A stretch of DNA of 64,000 nucleotides from Byssothecium circinans (lineage: Eukaryota; Ascomycota; Dothideomycetes; Pleosporales; Massarinaceae), in assembly GCA_010015675.1 (NCBI GenBank), contig ML976999.1:620059-684058 (forward strand). Direction: 5' to 3'. Position 1 is the stretch's first letter, and each line of letters begins with the position of its first letter. This document shows, in pieces, positions 36,043-48,452 of this stretch. The notes under the pieces are model-generated. The model ran no database searches. It was not told the DNA's origin and worked only from the letters and a program-made list of their open reading frames with translations. Made by a program: the position numbers and the translations under genes.

Positions 36043-37151
36043 TGTAGATCCGGTATCAAGCTGTGCAAAGGACGGTGGTAGGTTCGAGGACGGTGTGGAG
36101 GGTTGGTCGACGGAGACGCTCTACACTGACGGCGGTGGCCGGCGTCGGTTTGCTGTAGGCTGATAGCTGCAGAAGTTAGTAAAATTGCTGCAAGAGATAA
36201 CGACACTTCACCTTTGGAGGGTGGCCTACTGGATGAGAGATGTAGTTGTGAAATTGGTCCTCCGCAGTGGTCGCTAGGTCAACCTCTCGTGGGGCGAAAT
36301 TCATGGAACAAGCACGGACCTTAACCACCTCCTAAACACGTCTAAAAAAGTTAATAGAATAGTCGAAAGCTATCTAGATTAAGAGAAACCATAGAGACGT
36401 AACGCGAAACTAGTTTAATCTCATAGATTCTCTTGAATAGCTATAATTTACCTTAAAAAGTTGAAGGCTTCCCTTCGTGTTGGTGTTGGTCTGGGTCCGC
36501 GCGCCTCTAGCGTGTCCAGGTGCTGACAAAGGCTGCACAGCCACGTATTATCTAATGAAGAAACGTTGTATCAAAGGACCGCGGAGTCGTCTCGGCGAGC
36601 ATCGGTGATCATCCTGATTGGATCGCTTTCAGTAGAGGTACTAATAGGGGTGGCGATCCCGTATGAATTAAGTACCACTCGCAGCCTCGTAGCTGAATAA
36701 TTCTCTTAAGTGATGCTAATTAAGTCTTAGGCCTATATTAAGGCGCTTTATAGGTTACGTTAGACGCTGATGCGTAGTGGTGACTCTATAGAGAGTCCTG
36801 CTTATTTTTGCTATACAGACAAGCTCTCGTAAGAAAGGCAGGAAGGCATTAACAGATACGTATTTTTTATATAGGTAAGGTACTAGAGATAGAGATGTCA
36901 CTATAGAGTAAGATTTTAGATAAAAAATCTACTATTCAAAAGGCATACTAACTACTTTTAGCTTTTAAAGTCAAAGTACTAGTTCTTATTCTATTATAGA
37001 TAGATAGACATTAGTTAAGAATATTTTTATTATCCTATATTATATAGTATTTCTAATATTGTACTTAAAGGAAGTAGGAATTACCCTTTTATATAATAAT
37101 AGGTAGGGAGTAGTACATATTAAAGAAAAGGGTATTAGATAGTAAACTTAT
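36043..37151. other. Transition into the A+T-rich island
   Basis: Base composition changes from about 36,300 on: CpA-poor, TpA-rich, with stops in all frames. The sequence is probably an unidentified RIP-mutated repeat, since nothing can be read in it. Confidence 0.5.
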
Positions 37152-37308
37152 TGTTGGACAGTAGAGACCTGAGAGCATGCGATGAGAAAGTGATGAATTG
37201 TGTGTGGAGTAGTGTAGCTCAGGAGAGGCGACTATATAGGCAGGAGCTGACGCTAAGCCGGAACGGTACTGAACCGTCCGGAACAGTCAAGTACTGTTCA
37301 GTCCAACA
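37152..37308. mobile_element. Solo LTR, copy 2
   Basis: A 157-bp element with inverted ends TGTTGGAC...GTCCAACA and a perfect 5-bp target duplication CTTAT (37,147-37,151 and 37,309-37,313). Same family as the elements at 15,874 and 57,601. It keeps CpA/TpG sites that are lost in its surroundings, so it may be younger than most of the island. Confidence 0.92.
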
Positions 37309-37606
37309 CTTATTAATAAGCAAGTTAACTTATAGACTTATTTAATAACTTAGTAATTTAGTAATAATATAAAGTAACGTATTCTACTACTAAGATGGCT
37401 AAACTACTAAGATAGCTACTTTTCCTTAGTAATACTAACTTACTTAACTTTATTATTATTATCGTCTGTATTACTACTTGATATAATAAACTAAGTACTA
37501 GCCTCTAATTTAGAAGAACCCTCTTTATCTACTTAATATGTTCTTGCGTTATACCTAGCCTTACTATAGTTACTATAGTAGCGAATACCTAGTTATTATA
37601 CTTTAT

Positions 37607-37618
37607 TTTGCGGAGCGA
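37607..37618 (+). repeat. Helitron 5' terminal inverted repeat
   Basis: TTTGCGGAGCGA, an exact inverted match to 48,453-48,464. One of few G+C-rich strings in this area, so a chance match is unlikely. Confidence 0.75.
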
Positions 37619-40600
37619 GGAATGAGCGTAGCAAATCTACAATCCAAATCGCGCCTGAGGGCTTCCAAAAAATCGCATTTTAACGTACTTCTACCTATTG
37701 AATTTCATTGCTGATTTTTCTATATATGCTAAAAACTGTACCCTTGATAGTTCTACTAATAGCAGCCTGTATTTAATTCGTTGTAATAGGTATGCGTGGA
37801 TAAAACAGTGTTTTTTGAATGATGTTCTTTAGAATCATAACTAATACGCGTGTCGCGTGTCCTGTATTAGGCAGTGAAATAGGGGCTTAGGGTCTAAAAG
37901 CTGCTTGCGCTACTTTATCTACTAGCTACTACATGCGGTAACATGACTAAACCCTATATTATAAAGAAAAATTCACTATACTATAGGCCTAATATCTTGT
38001 AATACTACCTAATACTACTTCCCTCCATCTACGTACTCTTACACGTTATTATAGATGTTCTACACTGTAATTGCTGCAACGCACCTCTTACACCTAGCGT
38101 TAATCAATTTCGCAATAATAAATAGAAGAAGAACTGTCAGGCTTGCCTTATAGTTACTTAGAGTTATAAACGGCAAGTAAATACGTTAGAGTATAAAGCT
38201 ACACCCCCTATAAAGTATTACGTAATGCTAACGTTAGACTCTAGTCCTTTATCTAGTATTCTCTATACTCTAACGCTAGTCTAACCTTAATCTATACTAA
38301 CGTCTATGCCGTATACGCTAACTACACTAGGGACTCTACTTAAGCAGTAGCTTCTTCGTACGGCTAGTATTAGTCTTAGTATTAGGCCACCATCTTAGTC
38401 TTTAAATACGTCGCTATTACCTTACCTATCCTAACTTCCCCTATTAGCACCACTAAGCGCTACAACTCCTATTGAACCCCTATCATCATTATAAACGCTT
38501 TCTAGTCAACTATTACTATAGATAGCTACGATACATTCTACATCACAGCTGTAGTATTCATAATAGCAAAGGGAGGGTATTTTATAGAATACCCCTCTAT
38601 CTTTAGTACAATCATGTGATACTTACTTTAGTATTAGTCCTAGTATTAATCGTACAACCTACACAGCAGCTAAGTCTAAAGAACATGTAGTTGACGAGTT
38701 AGATGATAGTATAGTAGCAGCTAAGTCTTAAGAACATGTAGTTAATAAGTTTAATGATAGTATAGATAGAGAGATGCTTATAAAAGTAGAAGAGAATATA
38801 TATGACTTCCCTCTAGAAGAGCCCCTATTACGAATTTAGGATGATAGTTCCTATCTTTCTAATCCTACATTATCTAATCAAGATAAAACATATATCTCTA
38901 CATTTTATAACGCACTTAAGAAAGAAGAGATAGAGACGTGTACAATTTGCAACCATTATTAGTTTCGCCTAAACGTTTGCTATGGGGAATATGCTACCTA
39001 TTTAACTAATCACGTTAAACATAGTACTAAAGAGGATTAGGTACCTATATTTAGTACTATAAATAATATAGATCTAGGTGTAATGCCTAACCTCCCTTCT
39101 CTTACTAATATTAAGGAGATGCTTATTACCCAGGTTTACTATTTTATGCAGATATGTTAGCATCGTGGGCAGCAGTATAAGTATAAAGGGCATATATATC
39201 ATTTTGCCGTTAATGTAGCTAGGGTATTTTCAAGGCTTCCTATCCTTCTATCTAAGCTTGATATTATTATCCTTAAACTACTATATTCAGATAAGGATGA
39301 CCACGCTTTAGTTGAATGCTAATTCAAGAAGAGTTGGAAAGTAAGGCGCACTATAGTGTTGCGTTAGCTGCAATAGTTAAAGGCACATTACTCTAGATAC
39401 AGCAATATTATTATTAATAATAAGGCTATTCAAGAACTCCCTATTAATAGGTATGTAGATGATTAATTTACTATGCTTTAGCATAGAGATATAGATATTA
39501 GGCTAGGGGATTATCCTAATACATAAGAGCTAGTATTGCTATCCTATACGCTAGACTATTCACCCCTACTATCTATACCTACTGCGACCGCCTATATACT
39601 AGATGAGTTACCACCTAATACTAGGCCTAATACTAGCGCGGATTCCTACTACAATGGTAGCTTAATTTTTGATGAGGACGATAATAATGATAATAGAGCT
39701 AACATAACCATGGTTCCTAATATTATTCCTAATGTTAGTAAATTTAAGACTTTATGTTATTAAATCTAATTAAGACCTTCCTACCTTACTATGGGCTTAG
39801 TATAAAGGACACCTATTTCTAAATATAGTAATTAGGAAAAGATCCTTAGTCTTGCATTTCCTATCTTATATCTAAATGGAATTAGTAACTATATATAACT
39901 AAGGATGTGGGAGGTTGCATATGCGGACTATGTTTAGCACATGATAAGCTATAAGGATGGACGTTTTACTTATTACTTACGTTTCCATTTTACTACCTTT
40001 AATATGCTTCTCCACAGGTAAACTACTATAAAGGCGGGTTTCTTTATAAGGAAGATACTAGACGGCGCTTCTATAACGGCTAAAGATATTTAAGCTTAGT
40101 TTAACAGCGCTGATAGTGGGCAGAGTTTAATTAACGCTATAATATAGTTCTCTACCTTTATTTAAGGTTCTTATGCGTATTAGAAAGTAGAGGGTATAAA
40201 CCTAAAGGCTATGGTACGTGTAGTCTACCTAATACCTAGCTAATACCCTTATTATTAACATCTAACTTTTATTAATAGGTTTGTTAGCTATGATGTCCTT
40301 ATCTATTTGTTACATACTCTGCTACAGATTACTATTAGGCTAATCTTATAAGATTTATAGGAGAGGAGGCCTTTACTAAGTAGCAGACTGTAACTAATGC
40401 ACGTCAAGTAAGGCTGGCACAGGATTTCGTACGTGATAACTTACACATTGTTGCTTACTAGTTCTACCGTTAATTTGAACTATTTAAGAAGCATGTTATG
40501 ACGCCTAAGTTTAACCTTATTAACTTCTAGCATCATTACGAGTGGTAGGGCTATGGTAGTACTCATAACCATAGCCTATACTACTATGGGGATGCACCTC

Positions 40601-41571
40601 ATCCTAATTAGTATTTAGCTTAGAATACTACCAAGCTTAAGAAGCAACGATTAGCAAAGTATTGGGGCTATTACATTAGCGCTGTTCATCCTAACCCACA
40701 TAAGGCTACTCTAGAGCATTCATATGGCTCCCCTTTATCTCTTGCATTTAATTAGATAGTTTTTGACTTTCACGAACTTGCTACTATCTTAACTAAGTGC
40801 TACATGCATGTATGTCATCTTAGTTACTGCCAAAGGAAAAATAAGAAGATGGGTGAGGTAGTCTGTCGCTTTAAGGCTCCCTAGCCACGTATAGCTAATC
40901 CCTACTTTGCTAAATTAGTTAGGAAGTCTTTTTACCGTCTCCACGCTTAACGGAATCATCTACTTCTAAACGCGTACTGTTGAACTCTGGTATTAGGCTG
41001 GCGGGCTAATACTAATATATAGCCCTGCACTAGTACTGCAGGTGTTGTTTAATATGTTAGTCTATATGTTAGTAAGGTAGAGCAGCAGACGACGTCGTTT
41101 AAGGATATGGCTACTGAGATACTGCCTCATATCTAGTCCAAGAATGCTATGTTCAAGTTTGTGGCAAAGTTAATAAACAAATTAGTGGGCCAGAGGGACT
41201 ATAGCGCTCAGGAAGTTTGCTACATCCTCTTTAATCTGCCCCTCACGGATTGTAGTCGTACTATTCTTAACGTTAACCTTTGTTGTGAGGAGGATCAGCC
41301 TAAGACATACGTCTTTCAAGCTAATCGTTAAGTTGATAATGAAGTGTTTAAGGAAGATACACCTTAGTTTACTGAGGGCCGTTCTGTGCTAGTAAAATAC
41401 AAGGAGAGGCCTCCGTCACTTGAAGCCGTATCCTATTTAGACTACCTTCTTCATTACGACCATGCAAAGAATCGAGTTAGGCCCCAGGCTAGGCCTAGGA
41501 TTTTGAAGTTTTACCCTCTATACTCTCCTGAGTTAGATAGGGAAGACTTCTCTCGCGTCAAACTTATGCTA

Positions 41572-42958
41572 CAGTACTAGGACATAAGTATCCGGACCAT
41601 CCGAAAAAGTGGAAACCACCAACCACAGAAAATACCCACCACGATTAGTTTTGTATAGGTAATCGCTTACAATAGTGATCAGCGAGGGTGTAAATAGTAG
41701 TCTATTAATTCAGTACTTTGTTTGCCAGCCTCTAGCTTGGATAACTGCCCGAGTCCTCCGCGGTACGCTCTTAATAAGCTTGTCAATACTAGCCTGTGGT
41801 ATTGCTCTCCACGCTTCTTGAGCGCATTGAGTAAAGTGATCTCTATCGACTCCTCTAAAGCCCTGGCCTTCAAGGTTAGGATACAATTTGACTAGCTTCT
41901 GCTTTAGCAGCCACCAGAGATGCTCGATAGGGTTGATATCTGGTGAGTACGGCGGCCAATCGATGACCTCAATTTCATGCGCGTTAAGCCAATTGGTGGT
42001 TTCTCGCGACTTATGGATAGGAGCGTTATCCTGCATGAATTGGTAGGGCTCATACTCCTCCTCCTCTTGATCAAAGTCCTCCTCCTCCAGCTCATTCCAG
42101 GGTAGTAGGCCATCCTCTAGTGTATTGGTGTATGAGGTAGAGGTGTACCCACGCAAGCCTCTGACGCGTTCCATAGCAATCAATTCACTCCTTCCACCTA
42201 GCCAAATAGCTGCCCAAAACATCTGGCGTAGTACTGATTGCCTAGCCCTACCTTCAACCATCTCCTTATACCACTTCTGCTGTAGTGTACGAAATACCCA
42301 TACGCGTTTCTTACCGCGTCCTTTCTCTACTAAGCACTCGTCAGAGAACTTAACGCGTACCTAGCTTTTGTAGCGGTTGAGACGCGCCCACCTAAGGCGG
42401 TTGCGGGCGTCTAATGGAGAAAGCGCTGGCCGTAGTTTCGCGGCCCACTTCTTTATACCGTACTTGTTTAGTAGGCGAGAGAGCGTTCTTGAGGAAACGT
42501 TAGGCATGCCAATAGCCTCTACTTTCAGCTTTGCGTACTCTATACGCGGGTATTGGCGAACAATCCGCAGTAGTCGACGCTCATCTCAAGCATCCATTTT
42601 CTTTGGAGCTCCTTTACGCGGTAATGAGGTAATTTTCCCGTGCTCATTCCATCTCTTTATAGTGTCGTAGTAGGTTGATTTGCTGACGCGAAACGTATCC
42701 TGGATTACCTTAGGTTTGACGCGATTCTCGACCGCGCTGAGTATAGCCGTGCGTAGGTGTGGGCTTAGCTCTTTCTTGGGTGGGCGCGCACGCAATATAT
42801 CACCTGAAAAGGACCGGCGGAGGGTAGTATGAGGTGGCGCCATTAATTTGACGTAAAAAACGCGTAAACTGAGTAAGGATTGGTGGTGGTAGGTGGTGTT
42901 GAAGTTTAGGTACAATTTGCTCAATTTAGATGGTCCGGATACTTTTGTCTTGGCACTG
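41572..42958 (-). mobile_element. Tc1/mariner-type element, nearly intact
   Basis: A 1,387-bp element with TIRs starting CAGT and sharing AAGTATCCGGACCATC, flanked by TA (41,570-41,571; 42,959-42,960), inserted in the Helitron helicase gene. It is far richer in G+C than its host and holds one transposase frame with only two stops, so it arrived after most RIP of the Helitron. Confidence 0.92.
41710..42843 (-). pseudogene. Tc1-type transposase with two nonsense codons
   Basis: From ATG 42,843 (MAPPHTTLRRSFSGDILRAR) to the stop at 41,710, one frame of 377 codons with no frameshift. The N-terminal helix-turn-helix includes AILSAVENRVKPKVIQ and FRVSKSTYYDTIKRWNEHG. The DDE triad is visible: FSDE, MQDNAPIHKS and SPDINPIEHLWW, with 34 residues between the second Asp and the Glu (DD34E, the Tc1 type). 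An acidic insertion (NELEEEDFDQEEEEYEPY) precedes the second Asp. TGA at 42,588-42,586 (codon 86, likely from CGA) and TAG at 42,363-42,361 (codon 161, likely from TGG) are the only lesions, both of the C-to-T/G-to-A kind made by RIP. Confidence 0.9.
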
Positions 42959-44966
42959 TACATCATCCATTTCGACAGGTATTAGATGTAAAGACCTTTG
43001 CCGGCCAGGAGTACCAGTTATTCTTGCAAGCCTATCGGAACTGCCTATTGGTATGCAATCACCCTTTACCCGATAGCTTTGGAGAGGTGTTACCTAAAAA
43101 CGAGGAAGAAGATCCAGATTAGGAAGACGTGGATTTAGCGGATGAGTCATCGTGGAATGAGCTTGCTGGTCGTCTCCCTGGTGCTGATGGTGTTATCGTT
43201 GATAAGGATAACCTAGGCAGTTAGCCAGTTGATCTAGAGAAGGATTAGAACGTACCTGAGCATAAGGATAGTTACGGCCTTAATGCACGTCAATATTAGA
43301 AGGAGATGAAGACAGCTTATCCAGTCAATTACGCTACTGGACCTAATACCTCGCCTAATACCCTCCAGTCTAAACAGTGGCTACTGTTTGATCTCATCGT
43401 TAATCATTATTAAGCCTACCTAGATAGGAATAGGCTAGAGCAGCTTCTTCTTAACCTTAACGGCTAGGGTAGTACTAGAAAGACGTACGCTATTAAGGTT
43501 ATAACCTCTACTATGGATAGTATTGCGAGGGCTTTAGGGAAGAAATCACCTATTATACAGTGCGCACCAACTGGAGTAGCCACTTTTCTTATTTTAGGAA
43601 AGACTATCTACTCTACCTTCCGCATACTAATTTAACCTCCTGGTGGTGTGCTTCCACCTCTTGCTCTAGTAGCGTTAGCTTAGACCTAAGCGCTATTTAC
43701 TAATGTTTATTACCTTATTATAGATGAGAAGTCTATAGTAGGGCTAACAACACTAGCGTGGTTAAATATAAGGTGCCGTGAGATCTTTCTAGCACAGGCT
43801 AGTTATCCTTTTAGCAGTTTAAACATTATCCTAGCTAGTGATTTTTACTAGTTACCCCTTATCATAAGAAGGCCTATGTTTGATACTATAAAGAGCTACA
43901 GCTCTTTAGATACAGCTAGTGTGGCGCTATATAAACTATTTACTAGAACTATTATTCTAGATGTAGTTATGCGCTAGCAGGGTTCTGAATAGGCTTCCTT
44001 CTATAATGCTCTTACACGTATCCGTGAGGAGAAGCCTAATGTCTATAACTAGCTTCTCCTTATGAAACGCTGCAGCGTTGAGCTTAGTGAGGTAGAACGG
44101 AACTCCTTTAATTCTGCCTTGCGTATATGCGCAAAGAGGATAGAGGTAGCTGCTATTAATCATAACTACCTCTAGGACTCTAGCTGGCCTATCCTTATTT
44201 TATAGGCTACACATGATAGTTAAGATTAAGAGAAGGTGTCTACTAAGGATGCGGGGAATCTCCATAACTAGCTCCCTGTATTTATTAGTGCCTAGGTTAT
44301 GCTACTTAACAATATCTAGACAGAGCGTGGTTTAGTTAATAGGGCTATAGGGGTTATCAATAATATCCTTTAGCAGCCTAATACCTAGGATTATCGCAAG
44401 GCTACACTAAAGGTAGTATTAGTCGCTATAGATAAGTATAATAGGCTGTGTCTTTACAGCCTTCTAGATAATACAAAGGTTATTCTAGTGTTTCCTCTTA
44501 TTTAGGAATTTACTGTTAATTAGAGTATGCATATGCGTATTTAATTCCCTATTACACTTGCCTAGGCTATTACAGTTCATAAATCCTAGGGTTTAAGTGT
44601 AGATAAGGCTGTGATTATGGTTAGTAAGGAGTAAGATCACTGCCCTAGCTTAATGTACGTTACGCTTTTAAGGGTTAAGACTGTTAATAGTTTAATATTT
44701 AAGGATGTGTTTTCCTATCAGTAGTTAAAGCAAAAGAGAAGCAAGGTGTCAAAGATGCGAGAGTGGGATATAAGGCGTAGGGCGCGTCATTACGTTACAG
44801 TGCAGCAGACTATTTTCTAGGTCTAATACCTAGACCAATACTACTGTCATTAAGAGGTTTTATAAGGGTGGTTTCCTATAATATAAGCATTCCTATGAAA
44901 GTTTCCCTAATCTATCTAGATAGATAGAGCGCCTAATACTACAGCCTAATACTCTGTAACTATATC

Positions 44967-46638
44967 CTAATCCCTAGAGTATATAGTCTCTGTATCTATA
45001 CTATCTACTAAATATAGACTTGGATTAACGTCACCCTTATTACCTAGCCTCTTAAGCTCTATGAATTTCATAATGTTAGGCATCTTCACACCATGATTAT
45101 AGCCTTAATAGGGAACCTCTAGCTTAATACCTTCTATTACATCTTCTTCTATTTGCACACCTTCCATTAGTTCGCCTTAGGAAGTATTCTCTGTAGGAAG
45201 TTCTGTAATGATATGGTCAAGTAGATCTACAGCATATCCTACATTCTCGCCCTATACCTTAGGGAAATGTGCGCTATAGTATTTAATAGTGCGTAGATTA
45301 TACGCACTAGGAAGCTTGCATGCTTTACTATTATAAAAGAGTTGGATAGTAGAGTCTGTATAATCCCTATTACGCTGTGCTTAGTAGATTAGAGAGAGTA
45401 GCACGCGTTATTATTAGGGGAATAGCATAGAGAATAGCGGAACAGGTATCTTTGACTTAGTGTTAACGCTAATCAGGTATCTATAAGGCACTTCTAACTT
45501 CTATAGTGCTAATCTTGCAGCGATGATCTATTATAGTTAGCTTATGCCTAATACCCTAACTAATACTACACTTACTTAACCCTATCGCATAGGTAGCTTT
45601 AATTTAGTCTTCTTAAGCACCTTTCAAGTAGCACTAGCCTATTAATGGTTAGTTCTAGACTAATACTAGGTCTAATACCTTACTTACTTATCCTAAACGC
45701 ACTAGCTTCTTTCCAGCTACTAGAAGAGCGACTTAGTTATTAAGTGTTAGGTTAAGCTACTAGATATAGCGCTGCTTAGTATTAGCTATAGTATTAGGTT
45801 AGTTACGTTACACTTATAATAAACATACCTTACGGCATGTATAGAATGAATCCCTGTAGCCTTTAATAATGGAGAATCCTTAACTTTTCCACTATAATGT
45901 TAAGCTCTCTATTCTAGTATCTCTTCACCTGTAGCTAGTAGCTAAGCTCTATTCATTCTTCCCTCTCTTTATTGCTTAGGTTAGGCACTGTTATATCAAA
46001 TTTTTCTTTTTTCTCCTTGATGTCCGTCGTCTTTTTATCCGCTTTGCCTGCGTTAGATTTGCTCTTTTTGCTTAACTTGCTACTCTCTACACTTTCATTA
46101 ATAGTAGACGAGGCAGCGTCAACAATATACTAAGGTGGCATGAACTTATCTTCTAGTGCCTAGACCTTTTCTTAAGGCTTAAAGACTAATCTTATAGTTT
46201 TGTAGTTAGATTCTAGCTTTCTAGTGCGTGCTATAGCTAGCTATATCTAGAGCAGATTCTAACTCTCCCTATGTATTATTAGTTATACCTAATACCAGAC
46301 TAATACTCTTCTCATACCTAGCCTTAAGCGCTACATTGCAACTCTGAATTTGAAGCATGTCCTCAAGTTGCTTACGCTCATTTTCATCTGTAGCGCTATC
46401 AAGCAGGTGCTGAATACGTGGCAAGAACTTCTTTATCTAGAAAGTAGAGCACGCCTTTACTAAGTTAGTATATAATTATTCAGGTATAGGGGGGTTGTTA
46501 TACCTTATTATTAGCGTTTTTTCCCTTTTAAATCATGAAGTCTTCGCCCTGCTTGCTTGCGCGAAGTTTGTTATTTTTAATGGTGCTTGCATTTAATGAG
46601 TATACATTAGTAGCCTTCACCTTCTTCCGGTCTGCCAT
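44967..46638 (-). pseudogene. Helitron cargo gene, unknown, Lys-rich N-terminal part (RIP-damaged)
   Basis: Minus strand from ATG 46,638: MADRKKVKATNVYSLNAST..., then an intron (GTATAA..TTTCTAG, ATACTAAC branch) into IKKFLPRIQHLLDSATDENE and KQLEDMLQIQSCNVALKARY. Next comes a Lys/Ser-rich segment (KLSKKSKSNAGKADKKTTD). Further exon-like pieces follow, such as LLATGEEILE, KDSPLLKATGIHSIHAV and LLVAGKKLVRL. They end with a long piece 45,530-44,967 (NRDYTDSTIQLFYNSKACKL, GENVGYAVDLLDHIITELPT, NHGVKMPNIMKFIELKRLGN). Nearly all breaks are TAG/TAA. It may be one gene with several introns or two genes. I do not recognise it. Its basic, coiled N-terminal part suggests a nuclear DNA-binding protein; that is inference. 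Confidence 0.5.
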
Positions 46639-47454
46639 TGCAGCGAGAGAGCTTAGCAGGATGTATTAGGTAGGTATTAGGCGTTATTTAGTAGTAGGGC
46701 AAAGTTGCGTGTAGTGCATAGACGTTATATAAGGAGTATATAGGAAGTAGTATTAAGTAGCAAATTTTTAGCAATAAGTTTGTTTATAGTTACACGAAAT
46801 TAAAAGTAGGGCTAGGCAGCAATTACAGGAAATTATCACTAGCCTGTTATGTGCGTTAAATGCGCCTAACACTTTACAACATAATTCTAGCATGAGCGTG
46901 TATAGCTTAGTTAGCTGCATAAGTACATACTAGAATCATAGTATTAGGTTAGGTATTAGTCTCTCTTTAGAAGCCATTTCCTATCTTTATACGTAGTTTT
47001 CTTACTAACGTAATGTTTTCTCTCTTATTTTACTTCTCTTTACGCCCTTACCTTTACTACTTACCTTTACCGCTCACCCTTACTAGCTACCTTTATGTTG
47101 CTTTCTTACTTCTCGCGCTTACCTACCACCCCGCACTTTAACAACTCTCAATCTTTGCGATTTTGCTGTCTTTGTGGTCGCAAAGCTTTGCAGCTACAGT
47201 ATAGCTATAACTAAAGTATTAGGCTTAGTATTAGCCTTTCTGTGTATATACTCCCCTATAATTTCCCCTTTTATTGCCTACTAATTTTAACTTCCTTGCG
47301 TACTATCACTATTCCTATTTTTTACTTTTACTGTTCTTATTTCTTACTTTTACTTTCACTGTTAATATTATTAGTTTTCCATCTGTTTTCTAACTAAAAA
47401 GTAGTTAGTTTACGTCTACCTTATTTTCTTTCATACACTTTATAATATACCATC

Positions 47455-48201
47455 ATGGCCGCCAAGAAGAATTGAGGCAAGCTGCCTGCAAAGGCTCCTC
47501 GTGGCAGAGCTGGCAAGGGTCATGGCGCCTAAGGTAGGCTAGGTATTAGTCTTAGTATTAGCTACATGTTAACTATATCTAGCTTTAGGTCCTCGCAAGA
47601 AAGGCTAGAAGAAGCTTCCTACCAATACTAGCACGAACCTATATAAGGGTTGCAAGAAGAAGGGAGGGTCACCGCTACTAACATAGAAGCTAATAAGCTA
47701 CGCTATGTAGAAGGAGCGTGCTCCCATCTATAAAGGCCCTAGCAAGGGAGGCCCTTATATTAGGCGTCGCAAGCCTAGTAGTAAGTTTTTAACCTATATT
47801 ACTATAGCTAGACTAATACTAGTATTAGCCTTTGCTCTAGTAGAGATCCATTTCTACTAGAAGACTCTAGGTGACTTAATTCTAGTAGCGCTATTTAGGA
47901 GATTAGTTCGCAAGGTGCTATAGAATAATTAAGAAGGAAATAGTAACCCTATGTCCCATTTCTAGTCTAAGGCTTTGGACGCCTTACAGGCTACTACTAA
48001 GGCCTTCCTAGTAGACATCTTACAAGGTATTAGTCTAATTTATATAGTATTAGCCTCTGCTAACAATAGTGCCTAGCTATAAACCTTAGTGCTATCTATA
48101 GGAAGCGCGTCACTATTCAAGCTAAGGACGTTAAGCATGTCATTAGTATTAGCAAGATTCTTACTCTATACAGCAAGATTCTGCAGGACTTGCCCGCCTA
48201 A
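47455..48201 (+). pseudogene. Divergent histone H3 / CENP-A-like gene on the Helitron (RIP-damaged)
   Basis: Four exons, 47455-47533, 47589-47780, 47841-48026 and 48077-48201, joined by introns of 55, 60 and 50 bp (GTAGGC, GTAAGT, GTATTA donors; TAG acceptors; GTTAAC and GCTAAC branch sites), make one 194-codon frame. The first 90 codons are a Lys/Gly/Pro-rich tail (KLPAKAPRGRAGKG, GPSKGGPYIRRRKPS). Then the H3 fold follows: EIHFY-stop-KT, LFRRLVRKVL, MSHF-stop-SKALDALQATTKAFLVDIL, INLSAIYRKRVTIQAKDVK. The TAGs at 47,858 and 47,963 lie exactly where H3 has Gln (YQK, FQS), as CAG-to-TAG predicts. There are nine internal stops and no frameshift. The tail is about twice that of H3 (as in CENP-A), loop 1 is about five residues longer, and the last helix diverges after KDVK. 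Now non-functional. Confidence 0.7.
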
Positions 48202-48452
48202 TGCTGTATCTCACTATGCTACCTATCTCCTACATGTCAAGCTTAAGGGTATTAGGCGGTATGAGACATGACTACTAGCGTTAAATGGATATTATCTGCA
48301 AAGTATAGCTTTCTATACTACTTAATTTAAGGAGTTATAATAGACTAGAACACGGAAGGTTTCTAGTATACTAGCTAGGATAGATAGCTTAACTATCTGA
48401 ATGAAAAAGCTTTATTGCGTAACTACTCTTCTTCTCTACCCTAAGTGATAAA

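Larger units (their letters stand above)
38880..44830 (+). pseudogene. Helitron Rep-helicase (RepHel), RIP-damaged, split by Tc1
   Basis: Replication initiator and PIF1-type helicase for rolling-circle transposition. Readable parts in order are: a Cys-containing N-terminal segment (EEIETCTICN, about 38,920) and the family stretch RGQQYKYKGHIYHF (about 39,170). The Rep HxH motif is intact as STHNHSLYY (40,558-40,590), followed by YWGYYISAVHPNPHKA. Then come the linker and the helicase: Walker A near 43,459-43,484 is spoiled (GxxGKT now reads STRKT after a stop), Walker B LIIDEKS (about 43,716) is kept, and the C-terminal HKSQG-type motif reads HKS-stop-G. Dozens of TAG/TAA codons interrupt it, mostly at expected Gln or Trp. 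Removing 41,572-42,960 restores the frame across KLML/HHPFRQ. Dead copy. Confidence 0.85.
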
